A stretch of 47,883 nucleotides of DNA from Planctomycetaceae bacterium (GTDB lineage Bacteria; Planctomycetota; Planctomycetia; Pirellulales; Pirellulaceae). The notes below the pieces were generated by a model. It worked only from the letters and a program-made list of their open reading frames with translations. It had not been told where the DNA came from and did no database searches. The translations under genes were made by a program, and so were the position numbers. The stretch spans positions 1 to 47,883 of the forward strand of contig DUDC01000010.1 in assembly GCA_012959465.1 (NCBI GenBank). Direction: 5' to 3'. Below, piece by piece: positions 18,174 to 27,262 of the stretch. Position 1 is the first letter of the stretch; each line of letters begins with the position of its first letter.

Positions 18174-18815
18174 CTATCGTGCGTTGGTGAATCGCGATTG
18201 TAGATCGAGCAGAATGCGTTGTTCGAGATAGTGATCGCGGCCGAGTGGAATCCAGCCCAACGAGACCGACGTGTCGTCTCGCGTCCCCCCGCTACTCCGT
18301 TCAACCGATCCGTCGTGCCGTTGTACGGATCCGCCCACCGATGAAAACTCCGGTTGGAAGAGGTCTTCGAGTTCCTTGCTGACGACAACCTCTATCAAAT
18401 AGCCTTCAGCATTGGGAGTTACACGAACAAACGCCTGCCGACGGGTGCTTTGTAGTGTGCTTTGTGCTTTTTCGAAGCCTGGTGACGAGTCACTGAGCCA
18501 GGGTTCGAAGTACGTCGAGCCGGCGGTCGGCAAAGTGTAGAGTCGTCCTTCGGTGATTACACTACCCAGTTGCCGCATTCGTTCTTCACGTTCGATTAGA
18601 AAATAGTCGTCGACCGAATCGACAATTTGATTCCAGACGAACTCGCCGTCGGGCAACCCCACAAAGAGCGGGTTTTCTAGCTGCGTCCCCGGCGGAATGA
18701 TCAAGTTGGATTGATGTTGTAACCCACCGCATCCGCTTGCCATCACGCTGACGAATAAGAACGTCGCAAAATTCGAGCGGAGGAATTTGTTGAGAACTGG
18801 GGGCATGCGATTCAT
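18174..18815 (-). CDS. Hypothetical lipoprotein
   Basis: This 213-residue protein has a lipoprotein signal: a basic N-terminus, the hydrophobic stretch FATFLFVSV and the lipobox MASGC, so the Cys at about residue 29 would be lipidated. The mature part has no motif I recognise. ATG 18815 was preferred because it starts a full signal peptide; an ATG three codons later is also possible. The 85-residue hypothetical gene lies 42 bases upstream on the same strand, so the two are probably co-transcribed. Confidence 0.8.
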   Translation of the reverse strand: MNRMPPVLNKFLRSNFATFLFVSVMASGCGGLQHQSNLIIPPGTQLENPLFVGLPDGEFVWNQIVDSVDDYFLIEREERMRQLGSVITEGRLYTLPTAGSTYFEPWLSDSSPGFEKAQSTLQSTRRQAFVRVTPNAEGYLIEVVVSKELEDLFQPEFSSVGGSVQRHDGSVERSSGGTRDDTSVSLGWIPLGRDHYLEQRILLDLQSRFTNAR

Positions 18816-18857
18816 CTCACAGGGACCAGGGCGACATCGAAGCATTGATCCCTCAGG

Positions 18858-19115
18858 TCAAGCGGCGCGTCGAAATTGTAACCAACGAGAAAGCCCGTCG
18901 GAAAGTTTGGAGCAGTCGAGCCTTGCGTCCTGTTGGAGGGCTTCGCATACTTTCTCGAGCTGTTCCTGCGAATTCATCGCCAAATCGACGAATAACCACT
19001 TTCTCCCAGTCAATTCGCAGGCCCCGCCGCCTGTCCCCAGCCATTCGTGCCGAATGCCGTAACCGAGTTGTTGTGCGGTTTCGAGCGCTTCGTGCAAAAG
19101 GTCGACGGTGTGCAT
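18858..19115 (-). CDS. Small conserved-looking hypothetical protein
   Basis: An 85-residue soluble protein beginning MHTVDLLHEALETAQQLGY. The ATG has AAGGAGG eight bases upstream, a very strong ribosome binding site, which fixes the start although the frame is open for another 175 codons. It contains CELTGRKWLFVDLAMNSQEQLEKV, interrupted here for description, a possible beta-hairpin plus helix. The family is not recognised. It precedes the lipoprotein gene in the same direction and is divergent from the soluble histidine kinase. Confidence 0.8.
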   Translation of the reverse strand: MHTVDLLHEALETAQQLGYGIRHEWLGTGGGACELTGRKWLFVDLAMNSQEQLEKVCEALQQDARLDCSKLSDGLSRWLQFRRAA

Positions 19116-19352
19116 GATCGTGTCCTCCTTAACAACGGCATCATGAATTCGGCAGCGATTATATCGGCTTGGGCTGTAGAACGCGAGGCTGGTTCGTCGA
19201 TAGAACCAGATGACTGAAGTGCCAATCTGGGCAGTGGTTAAGGCCAGCCGGTGGCGTTGACTGCGAGGGCTTGGCAATGTCGGCAAAAGAACGCCGAGTG
19301 GGTTGGCGACATGAGCAGCGCAAAACACGGTAATAAGGAGGAACGCGGCCCT

Positions 19353-20192
19353 ATGACCACGGATGGCGACGCCCAAAACAAACGACTGCAGCAACAGGTC
19401 GACCAATTGAAGACTCAGCTTGCGCAAGCCGAGAAAATGACGGCATTGGGTGAGTTGTTGGGAACAACGACACATGAATTCAATAACGTCCTGATGACGG
19501 TAATCAACTACGCAAAGATGGGGTTGCGGCACAAGGACGACGCGACTCGCACCAAAGCGTTTGACCGAATTTTGGCGGCTGGTGAACGAGCGAACAAAAT
19601 TACCAGCACGATTCTGTCGGTAGCGAGAAATCGATCGCATGGGATGGAGTCAACGGACCTGGTATCACTCACCGAGGATACGTTGGTGCTGTTGGAACGA
19701 GAGATGCGGAAGTACCGAATTCAAGTGGAAAAACAGTTTGCGCAAGTTGGCCCGTGTTGGGCCAACGGCAACCAGATCCAGCAAGTGCTGTTGAATCTTC
19801 TCATCAATGCCCGCCAGGCAATGCCCAACGGTGGACAGGTTCTTATTCGAATCCGGCCGGCGGAAGATGCTCGAGCCGTGGACCTGACACTCCGTGACAG
19901 TGGTCAAGGTATCCCGCCGGACAAACTGCCGCGGATCTTCGATCCGTATTTCAGCACCAAGGACGGGCCGGACGAAAGCGGCAAGGGAGGGACTGGGCTG
20001 GGACTTTCGGCCTGCAAGGACATCATTGAAGCCCACCGCGGCCGTGTACGAGTGGACAGTTCCGTTGGAAAAGGGACGGCATTTACGATTCGGTTGCCGC
20101 TGGCGCCGTCCAAGCCAGTGCAAGCGTCCTTTGTAACCTCGAACAACCAGACTCTCCCCGCAACCGGTACTACACATGCTTCGTCATCGTGA
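19353..20192 (+). CDS. Soluble sensor histidine kinase
   Basis: The 279-residue protein has no membrane segment. A short coiled coil (about residues 8-30) leads to the H-box TTTHEFNNVLMTV, with the phospho-acceptor His at residue 41. The HATPase domain has the N-box LLNLLINARQAM, G1 DSGQGIPPDKL, F-box IFDPYFSTK and G2 GGTGLGLSACKDI. The H-box resembles the NtrB class. ATG 19353 has AAGGAGG eleven bases upstream; earlier in-frame starts at 19251 and 19311 lack a good site. No response regulator adjoins it, so it is an orphan kinase here. Confidence 0.88.
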   Translation: MTTDGDAQNKRLQQQVDQLKTQLAQAEKMTALGELLGTTTHEFNNVLMTVINYAKMGLRHKDDATRTKAFDRILAAGERANKITSTILSVARNRSHGMESTDLVSLTEDTLVLLEREMRKYRIQVEKQFAQVGPCWANGNQIQQVLLNLLINARQAMPNGGQVLIRIRPAEDARAVDLTLRDSGQGIPPDKLPRIFDPYFSTKDGPDESGKGGTGLGLSACKDIIEAHRGRVRVDSSVGKGTAFTIRLPLAPSKPVQASFVTSNNQTLPATGTTHASSS

Positions 20193-20442
20193 CTTTGTTC
20201 CGCAGCAGACGGCTGCTTCAGGACTGTTGCGTCCGGCCGAATATGAGAGTCTCGACGAAGTTCTGGTGGCTCTGAATACTTGGCTCGAAGAAGAGGGAGT
20301 TGAGTTGTTGAGCATCGAGACGGTCGTGCTACCCAATATATGGAGCCCATTTGAGGAGGGTAGCGAAGATACTTCGCTGGGGATGCGGGACACGACCAAC
20401 CACTGGCATCAGTTCATTCGCTGCTGGTATTACGGCACTTAG
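20176..20442 (+). CDS. Small hypothetical protein coupled to the histidine kinase
   Basis: The frame codes for 88 residues and overlaps the end of the histidine kinase gene by 17 bases, so translation is probably coupled; no independent ribosome binding site is visible. The protein is acidic, with EYESLDEVLVALNTWLEEE as a likely amphipathic helix and an aromatic C-terminus (QFIRCWYYGT). I do not recognise it. The composition looks protein-like, and there is no better frame here. Confidence 0.6.
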   Translation: MLRHRDFVPQQTAASGLLRPAEYESLDEVLVALNTWLEEEGVELLSIETVVLPNIWSPFEEGSEDTSLGMRDTTNHWHQFIRCWYYGT

Positions 20443-20643
20443 AAGGCGAACGAATCCGGGAATTGGGCAGCTGGGAGTACTAGCGGTTGTCGGTCACTTC
20501 AATTCAGTGGTCAATGGGCCCACTCTGGCGGCATCTCGGCTTGCCCCCGTTTCACCGACCCCCATGGTCGGGGTAACATTCAGTTTGTAAATCGAAATTG
20601 CGAACGGTGTTTTGAGAAACGGTACCAATAGGATGCTCTTCCC

Positions 20644-21285
20644 ATGAGAGTCGGGTTGTACGGCGGCTCGTTTGACCCCATTCACATCGGGCACTTGTTG
20701 ATCGCCGACATTGTCCGTGAGCAAAAGTGTCTGGATGAAGTCGTGTTCTTGCCTGCGGCAATCCCACCTCACAAACAGGGGCAACAACTTACTTCTGCCA
20801 AGCGACGTCTGGAGATGTTGGAGTTGGCCATCGCCGGGTACCAGCCGTTCTTGGTCAACACGATCGAGATGGACCGGGAGGGGGTCAGCTATACGGTCGA
20901 CACTCTGGAGGCAATTCACAGCGAGCGTCCTGCCGACGAACTATTCCTGATTTTGGGTGGAGATTCGTTGGGCGACTTGCCAAGGTGGAAATCGCCCGCA
21001 CGAATCTGTGAGTTGGCCACGCCGGTGGTGGTGGCCCGACCCAATGCCGCACCCCTCGATGCAAAAATCCTCCAAAAACTGCTTCCCGAGCTGACCGAGG
21101 ATGAAATTGACGCGTGTTTGCTCAGGGTACCGGTGATCGATATCAGCAGCACGAGCATTCGCGTACGCGTCGCACACGGCCAGTCGATTCGGTTTCGAAC
21201 ACCCCGTGCGGTGGAGAAGTACATCGAAGTCCACGAGCTGTACCAATCGCGTGGGTCTGAGGACGTCAACCGGATTCAGGAGTGA
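20644..21285 (+). CDS. nadD: Nicotinate-nucleotide adenylyltransferase
   Basis: A 213-residue nucleotidyltransferase that makes deamido-NAD from nicotinate mononucleotide and ATP. The N-terminus has GLYGGSFDPIHIGHLLIAD, including the HxGH-type motif (HIGH), and the C-terminus has DISSTSIRVRVAHGQSI with the SSTxIR element. Length fits the family. The stop codon overlaps a GTG of the priA reading frame, so nadD and priA are translationally coupled. Confidence 0.94.
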   Translation: MRVGLYGGSFDPIHIGHLLIADIVREQKCLDEVVFLPAAIPPHKQGQQLTSAKRRLEMLELAIAGYQPFLVNTIEMDREGVSYTVDTLEAIHSERPADELFLILGGDSLGDLPRWKSPARICELATPVVVARPNAAPLDAKILQKLLPELTEDEIDACLLRVPVIDISSTSIRVRVAHGQSIRFRTPRAVEKYIEVHELYQSRGSEDVNRIQE

Positions 21286-21293
21286 ATGTAGCA

Positions 21294-23552
21294 ATGAGCA
21301 CGCAGCGGGAGCTGTTTCCTGAGAGCATGCCGTGGGACGATGACGAGCTGAGTGACGTATCGGTAGCTCAAGTCGTGTTTGCCGAAGGCGTATCCGGCGA
21401 GTTCGACTATGCGATTCCCGATCGACTGTTGGAGTCCGTCGTGCCTGGGATCCGCGTCAAGGTCCCGCTGGGACGATCCAATCGAACGGTACTGGCCTAC
21501 TGTGTTGGTCGCGACACCTTGGCGGAGCATCGCAAACTAAAGCAAGTGATTGAGGTCGTCGACAGTGAACCTCTTCTCAATGCGTCGATGTTGCGCCTGA
21601 CCAAATGGCTGGCGCAGCGGTATTGTTCACAGTGGGGACACGCGATTGAAGCATCGTTGCCGGCGGCTGTAAGGCATTTTGCCGGCACGCGTGAGGTGAA
21701 GGTCCTGACGGTCCCGAACGAAGTGCTGGTGCGAATTCCAGATCTGGCGTTGCCAGCAAAGCAGCAGCAGGCGTTGCGGTTTTTGGCAGGCAGTTCGGTT
21801 CAGCTCACGGCAAGGCAACTGGCCGACCGAGTTGGCTGTACGACGGCGCCGATCAAACAGCTACAGCGCAAAGGGCTTGTTAACGCGACGAAGCAGCGAG
21901 TCATTTCCTACATCCCGCCCAATGCAACGGTGGAACGAGAAGCTGCCAAGAACTTGACCGCGGATCAACGAATGGCCCTCGACCAGATCTTGAAAGCGAT
22001 CGCCGACGAATCGTCCCAACCGATATTGTTGCACGGAGTCACCAGTAGCGGAAAGACAGAGGTCTACATTCAAGCGATTGCCGAAGTCGTGCGTTATGGT
22101 CGGCAGGCGGTAGTCCTGGTCCCAGAGATTAGCTTGACGCCCCAAACAAGCCAGCGATTTCGAGCTCGATTCGATTCCGTTGCCGTCCTCCATAGTCATC
22201 AGAGTGGAGTGGAAAGAGCGTCGCAGTGGAAACAGATCGCCGCAGGCCAAATTCAGGTCGTGGTGGGAGCACGCAGTGCGATTTTTGCCCCAGTCCCTCG
22301 CTTGGGGCTTATCGTGTTGGATGAAGAGCATGACGGTTCGTTCAAACAGGAGCAAGTCCCCCGATATCACGCTAGGGACGTGGCGATTGAACGATGCCGG
22401 ACCAGTAACGTGCCGCTGATCCTAGGTTCAGCAACACCATCGCTGGAAACGTACTTTGCGGCGCAGGAAGGTCGTTACCAGCTCGTCCCTCTGCCGCAGC
22501 GGGTTCACGGTCAACGAATGCCCGATGTCCGGATCATCGATACTCGTTCGCGGCATCCGGGCGTGATTAGTCGTCCGTTGCACCAGGCAATGCGGAACGC
22601 GTTAGACGAGCAGGGCCAGATTATTTTGCTATTGAACCGTCGCGGCCACGCGTCCCAAATACAGTGTCCCGCATGTGGTTTCGTCATGCAGTGTCCGGAC
22701 TGTGACATCACATTGACGAATCACAAGACTGAGGCCCTGGCCATTTGCCACTATTGCGAGTTTCAAACGGCGAGCCCGGATCGCTGTCCTCAATGCGGCT
22801 TCGAGAGCATCCGATTTTCCGGTTTTGGCACCCAGCGTTTAGAGGACGAGGTACGGACTCGCTTTCCCAAAGCAGGATGCCTGCGAATGGATAGCGACTC
22901 GATGAAAAAACCGGGCAGCCATGAAAATGCATTGGCCCAATTTCGTGCCGGAGAACATCAAATCCTGCTGGGGACGCAGATGATTGCCAAGGGACTCGAT
23001 TTCCCCAACGTGACCTTGGTCGGCGTGATCAATGCGGACACGGGCCTCCATATGCCGAATTTTCGCGCTGCCGAACGCACTTTTCAGTTGGTCACGCAGG
23101 TCGCCGGGCGGACGGGTCGAGCGGACCGTCCGGGTCATGTCTATGTCCAGACATTCAGTCCGGAGCACCCGGCGATTGTGACCGCTGCCAAACATGACTA
23201 CGAGACGTTTGCCCGACAGGAGATCAAGCACCGCCGCGAGTTCTTGTATCCGCCGTGGACGGTCATGATGCGCGTGATTGTCCGCGGTGCACGATTGGCC
23301 GACGTCGAGGGTTTTGCCGAGCAACTCGGGAAACGCCTGCTCAAGTTGAAGGACGCGACGCGGGCCGGGTTTCGCGTGATGGGGCCTGCTCCTGCTCCAA
23401 TCGCTCGAATTAAGAACCGATTTCGCTACCATTTGCTCGTGCTGGCTCAAGACGACCGGACGTTGCAGGACGCAGCGGCGTCGATTGGCGATGTTGATGT
23501 GCCGAAGGAAGTGCAATGGATCGTCGATATCGACCCGGTGGACTTGCAGTAG
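21294..23552 (+). CDS. priA: Primosomal protein N' (replication restart helicase PriA)
   Basis: The 752-residue helicase reloads DnaB at stalled forks. An N-terminal DNA-binding domain (VVFAEGVSGEFDYAIPD) precedes the helicase core with Walker A LHGVTSSGKTEVYIQ, DEEHDGSFKQE, and motif VI QVAGRTGRADRPG. Between the helicase lobes lies the zinc-binding insertion with eight cysteines (CPACGF, CPDC, CHYC, CPQCGF). ATG 21294 has AGGAG eleven bases before it. A GTG at 21282 overlaps that site and the nadD stop, so it is less likely. Confidence 0.95.
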   Translation: MSTQRELFPESMPWDDDELSDVSVAQVVFAEGVSGEFDYAIPDRLLESVVPGIRVKVPLGRSNRTVLAYCVGRDTLAEHRKLKQVIEVVDSEPLLNASMLRLTKWLAQRYCSQWGHAIEASLPAAVRHFAGTREVKVLTVPNEVLVRIPDLALPAKQQQALRFLAGSSVQLTARQLADRVGCTTAPIKQLQRKGLVNATKQRVISYIPPNATVEREAAKNLTADQRMALDQILKAIADESSQPILLHGVTSSGKTEVYIQAIAEVVRYGRQAVVLVPEISLTPQTSQRFRARFDSVAVLHSHQSGVERASQWKQIAAGQIQVVVGARSAIFAPVPRLGLIVLDEEHDGSFKQEQVPRYHARDVAIERCRTSNVPLILGSATPSLETYFAAQEGRYQLVPLPQRVHGQRMPDVRIIDTRSRHPGVISRPLHQAMRNALDEQGQIILLLNRRGHASQIQCPACGFVMQCPDCDITLTNHKTEALAICHYCEFQTASPDRCPQCGFESIRFSGFGTQRLEDEVRTRFPKAGCLRMDSDSMKKPGSHENALAQFRAGEHQILLGTQMIAKGLDFPNVTLVGVINADTGLHMPNFRAAERTFQLVTQVAGRTGRADRPGHVYVQTFSPEHPAIVTAAKHDYETFARQEIKHRREFLYPPWTVMMRVIVRGARLADVEGFAEQLGKRLLKLKDATRAGFRVMGPAPAPIARIKNRFRYHLLVLAQDDRTLQDAAASIGDVDVPKEVQWIVDIDPVDLQ

Positions 23553-23696
23553 ATTGGGGACTTGCGGTCATTCCGAACGGCAATTCCACTGGTTGGCTGG
23601 GCCCGGTAGTTCTAGAATACAGAATAGAGGGATTTGCCAAACGAGGATGGAGTCTCGCTGAGTTTGACTCGGCAGCAATTCGGACGGGTGCCGCAA

Positions 23697-25589
23697 ATGA
23701 GTTACCGCACGATCAAACGAGTTCTGGGTGAGACCAGTTTGGAGCGGAAATGCCGCTTCCTATTTGGCACCTGTCTCATGTTGCTTATTGCCGGTGCCTT
23801 TATTGGTGTCGATCAAGTTGCCGAAAAGTTGATCAGGACCAACCGAGATACCGTGCAACAAAACCTCCGCGAAAGATGCCGTGGACTCGCTGAAACACGT
23901 CTGCTCGCAATTCACTTCGAGGCTTGGGCGCAGGACGATGCCGCGACCGATCCGGGCGGCGAAACGGGCGATCATGACGGTGATGCCGAGTACATCAAAC
24001 GAATGTCCGAGGCGTTTACTCAGGAAAAACACGAATGGGACATCCTGACCCTCAAGGAAACGCCACCCGAAAAGTCACGGCACCCAATGACGAAAGAGGA
24101 AAAGGTGGCGATGCGTCACCTGCTGGAACAAGTGCGGTCGAGTCAAGCCGAATCAGACGCCGGGGACGCTTCCGGTGTCGGTCCAACCGCTCCTGATTCC
24201 GGTATCGCGTTCGAACCGGCCACGATTGTGGTGAAGGATGCGCCCACTTTGTTTTACGACCTAAATGTCGAAGATCGGTACACGTTCTACCATGCCGTAA
24301 CGTGGCAACGAACGTGCACCAACATATGTCATCCAGGATTGTCGAATCAGTTCTCCGAGTTGTCAGTCGGATTGCCTCTCAGCGACGAAGAGAGGCTGTT
24401 TGTCGTCAAGATCTCCTTGGATCAACCGGTCAGTCAGTCCTCGGCTGCGATCGATTGGATTCGAGCTGTCTTGTCGGCGGCAGGCATCACGACATTCTTC
24501 ATGGCCATGGTGGCGTTATACGTAATTGTTCGATACGTGATTGTGAAGCCGTTGAGCCATCTTCGTGACGTGACCGAGCAGATTAGCCGTCGAAAAACGG
24601 AACTTCGCGCAGAGATTCATACCAACGACGAATTCGAGGAACTTGCACACTCGTTCAACCGAATGCTGCGACACCTCACGCAAACACAGACCGACTTACG
24701 AGAAGTCAACGAGGACCTGGATGCCAAAGTCGACGAGTTAGCGCAGTTGAACATGCGACTTTACGAGATGAACCGGCTCAAGAGCGAATTTCTGACGAAC
24801 ATGAGCCACGAACTGCGTACTCCATTGAACAGCATTATTGGTTTTTCCGACGTGCTCCAGGGCCTCGACACACTATCGGAAAAGCAAAAAAAATACGCGG
24901 GGAACATTCAAAAGTCGGGCCATGTTCTACTGGAAATGATCAACGACATATTGGACCTTGCCAAAATCGATGCTGGCAAAATGGAGGTGCGGCCCAGTGA
25001 ATTTCAACTGGACGCCGTTGTTCGTTCTCAGGTCGACGTGGTTTTGGGATTGGCGACGGAAAAGAATATTGACTTGACCGTTCGCACGGCCAGCGGCATG
25101 CCCGAGGTGTTTTTGGACCAGACGAAAGTCCAGCAGATCTTAACGAATTTACTTTCCAATGCGATCAAGTTTACTCCCGAAGGCGGACGAATTCAGGTGA
25201 GTACACATCGTACCGCCCATGGCCGATTGAGAATCTTGGTTGCCGATTCGGGCGTTGGGATCCCCGACGAGGACCGCGACATAATCTTTGAGAAGTTTCG
25301 GCAAAGTACGGCCGTACTCGGCGACGACGGTCTGACTCGAGAATATTCAGGGACTGGTCTGGGCCTTTCGATTGTGAAGGAATTATGTAAGTTGATGGGC
25401 GGATTAATCACGTTTGAGAGTCAGTTGGGGCACGGTAGTACTTTTTGTGTCGATCTGCCATGGGCGCTCGACGACGCGCTCGACGACGCGGTCGTCGAGC
25501 AGACCTTTCCGGATGACGACCGAGACTTGCCTGGGGCGTCCGATCCGCTGATTACACCGCATATTTTGCCGGGCACGGCGAAGAGTTGA
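23697..25589 (+). CDS. Membrane sensor histidine kinase with extracytoplasmic CX3CH site
   Basis: With the ATG at 23697 the protein has 630 residues. TM1 spans about 23-39 and TM2 about 256-283, enclosing a roughly 215-residue sensor domain outside the membrane. That domain contains CTNICH (C207, C211, H212), close to a c-type heme site but with three residues between the cysteines. A HAMP linker follows (VKPLSHLRDVTEQI), then a coiled coil, the H-box NMSHELRTPLNSIIGF (His371), N-box LTNLLSNAIKFTP, G1 DSGVGIP and G2 GTGLGLSIVKEL. The ribosome binding site is weak, and a TTG 21 codons earlier is possible. No response regulator is adjacent. Confidence 0.88.
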   Translation: MSYRTIKRVLGETSLERKCRFLFGTCLMLLIAGAFIGVDQVAEKLIRTNRDTVQQNLRERCRGLAETRLLAIHFEAWAQDDAATDPGGETGDHDGDAEYIKRMSEAFTQEKHEWDILTLKETPPEKSRHPMTKEEKVAMRHLLEQVRSSQAESDAGDASGVGPTAPDSGIAFEPATIVVKDAPTLFYDLNVEDRYTFYHAVTWQRTCTNICHPGLSNQFSELSVGLPLSDEERLFVVKISLDQPVSQSSAAIDWIRAVLSAAGITTFFMAMVALYVIVRYVIVKPLSHLRDVTEQISRRKTELRAEIHTNDEFEELAHSFNRMLRHLTQTQTDLREVNEDLDAKVDELAQLNMRLYEMNRLKSEFLTNMSHELRTPLNSIIGFSDVLQGLDTLSEKQKKYAGNIQKSGHVLLEMINDILDLAKIDAGKMEVRPSEFQLDAVVRSQVDVVLGLATEKNIDLTVRTASGMPEVFLDQTKVQQILTNLLSNAIKFTPEGGRIQVSTHRTAHGRLRILVADSGVGIPDEDRDIIFEKFRQSTAVLGDDGLTREYSGTGLGLSIVKELCKLMGGLITFESQLGHGSTFCVDLPWALDDALDDAVVEQTFPDDDRDLPGASDPLITPHILPGTAKS

Positions 25590-25697
25590 TCCGCCCACCG
25601 CCCTGGGACATGCAAAAGGACTCGACCCGGCTCGTGAACTCATCTCGTTGTCATATAATCTCCCCGCCGTCTCATTTCTTACCTCCATTGGACATCC

Positions 25698-26171
25698 ATG
25701 TCACAGTCCATACGCCCCCATGTTGACCTTTTCACCGACGGTGCTTGCTCGGGCAATCCCGGGCCGGGTGGCTGGGCGTACATCTTGCGGCACCCTACGA
25801 CCTCCAATGAGAAAGAGGCATACGGATGTCAACAGCAGACAACGAACAACCAGATGGAACTAATGGCTGTGATTCGAGGTCTGGAATCACTGAAACGGCC
25901 CTGTGTTGTCACCGTTTTTACCGATAGTGTCTATGTTGGTCAGGGAATGACACAATGGATGCCAACGTGGAAGCGAAACGGTTGGAAGAGAAAGGGGCGA
26001 GCGGGAGCGGAGCCCTTAAAAAACGTCGAATTGTGGCAGCGTATAGACAAGTTACTGCAGACTCATGACGTGAAGTATCAGAGCGTACACGGACACAGTG
26101 GCCATCCAGAAAACGAGCGGTGTGACGAACTCGCGGTGTTGGCTGCACAACAGCAGGAGTCTTCACTGTAA
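25698..26171 (+). CDS. rnhA: Ribonuclease HI
   Basis: A 157-residue endonuclease that cuts the RNA strand of RNA-DNA hybrids. All four catalytic acidic residues are present: D14 (FTDGACSGNPGPGGW), E54 (NNQMELMAVI), D76 (FTDSVYV) and D143 (ENERCDELA). The basic protrusion is seen in WKRNGWKRKG. Length matches E. coli RNase HI. It stands alone between the histidine kinase and the M48 peptidase, all in the same direction. Confidence 0.95.
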   Translation: MSQSIRPHVDLFTDGACSGNPGPGGWAYILRHPTTSNEKEAYGCQQQTTNNQMELMAVIRGLESLKRPCVVTVFTDSVYVGQGMTQWMPTWKRNGWKRKGRAGAEPLKNVELWQRIDKLLQTHDVKYQSVHGHSGHPENERCDELAVLAAQQQESSL

Positions 26172-26307
26172 CTCGTCTCCTGTTCGTAAAGTGGGAGCGG
26201 TTTCCTTTACAATCAACCGTGTCATCCTTCCGCTTGCTGAACTTGCTGTTACGACTTGAGGGAGCGTCTCGGTCGTTGCAGACCGGACGCGGATTTTGGG
26301 GGATCAG

Positions 26308-27243
26308 GTGCGACGATTCAATTTTGTATACCGGCGAATAGACGGTTGCTTGACTACGCTCTTGTTAGTCGTTCTTGCCTGTACCGCGTCTGCGGAGGCA
26401 CAGCAGCCCGCCGACTTTCCTTTTCAGGCCCCATTACTGGACGACTTTATCAAAGAGTTCTTCCACTCGACACCCGAAGAACAAGCGGCGTTGGAACGCA
26501 TCAAAATTGATGTTCGGGCGGAGCAGGCCTATGGTAAACAAATGGTCGAGTCCTACCTGCGGATGCTCAAGGGACAACAAGTTTCGATCGAGCGAAGAGG
26601 AGCCGACTATCGATACTTGTTGGCGTTGGTCCAACGAGTAAAACCATTGATGGTGCAACATCGGCGGTACCGCAAGGTCAACGTCTACCTTGCGCGGTCG
26701 ACTCGATTTGACGCGCGGAGTTTTCCTGGTGGGCATTTGGTATTTCACGACGGCATCTTCGACTGGGTAGAGAGTGAAGCGGCACTTGTCGGGATCATTG
26801 CCCACGAATTGTCACACCTGGACCGTGGTCATCAGCTTCGTTCCATGAAACGAATACAGCAGTTGCAGAGTACATCCGGCCATCCGGCGGCATTTTCCCC
26901 GCAAGCAATGTTTAGGAACATGAAATCGATGGGCAAGGACTTTCATCCGTTTCACCCCGCGGACGAAGCAACGGCTGATTTCGACAGCGTCACGTGGACC
27001 TACCGGCTCGGTTATGATGTCCGCGAAACGATCCACATGTTTGCCCGGCTATCCGCCGAAAACCGGAAAAACAGATCCGTGCCAGGCGGAGTTCCCAGTT
27101 TCCTGCGAACTCATCCTTTGAATGCGGAACGGGCGGCGGCTATCGAGAGAAAGTACCGTGAACTGTTCGCTGAACGACCTCGTACTGAGTTGATTGTCGG
27201 ACAAAAGAACTTTCAACGGCGTTCACCAGCCAAACTACCGTAG
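26308..27243 (+). CDS. Secreted M48-family zinc metallopeptidase
   Basis: A 311-residue protein with an N-terminal signal peptide (LTTLLLVVLACTASAEA, probable cleavage after AEA). The zinc site is IIAHELSHLDRGH (H166, E167, H170), and the third ligand is probably E220 in PADEATADFD, the ExxxD pattern of M48 peptidases. It lacks extra membrane segments, so it resembles the periplasmic BepA/LoiP-like members that act in outer-membrane protein quality control. The start is a GTG with GGGGA about five bases before it; a TTG four codons earlier is the alternative. Confidence 0.88.
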   Translation: MRRFNFVYRRIDGCLTTLLLVVLACTASAEAQQPADFPFQAPLLDDFIKEFFHSTPEEQAALERIKIDVRAEQAYGKQMVESYLRMLKGQQVSIERRGADYRYLLALVQRVKPLMVQHRRYRKVNVYLARSTRFDARSFPGGHLVFHDGIFDWVESEAALVGIIAHELSHLDRGHQLRSMKRIQQLQSTSGHPAAFSPQAMFRNMKSMGKDFHPFHPADEATADFDSVTWTYRLGYDVRETIHMFARLSAENRKNRSVPGGVPSFLRTHPLNAERAAAIERKYRELFAERPRTELIVGQKNFQRRSPAKLP

Positions 27244-27262
27244 CACAGGGAATGTGCCGACC

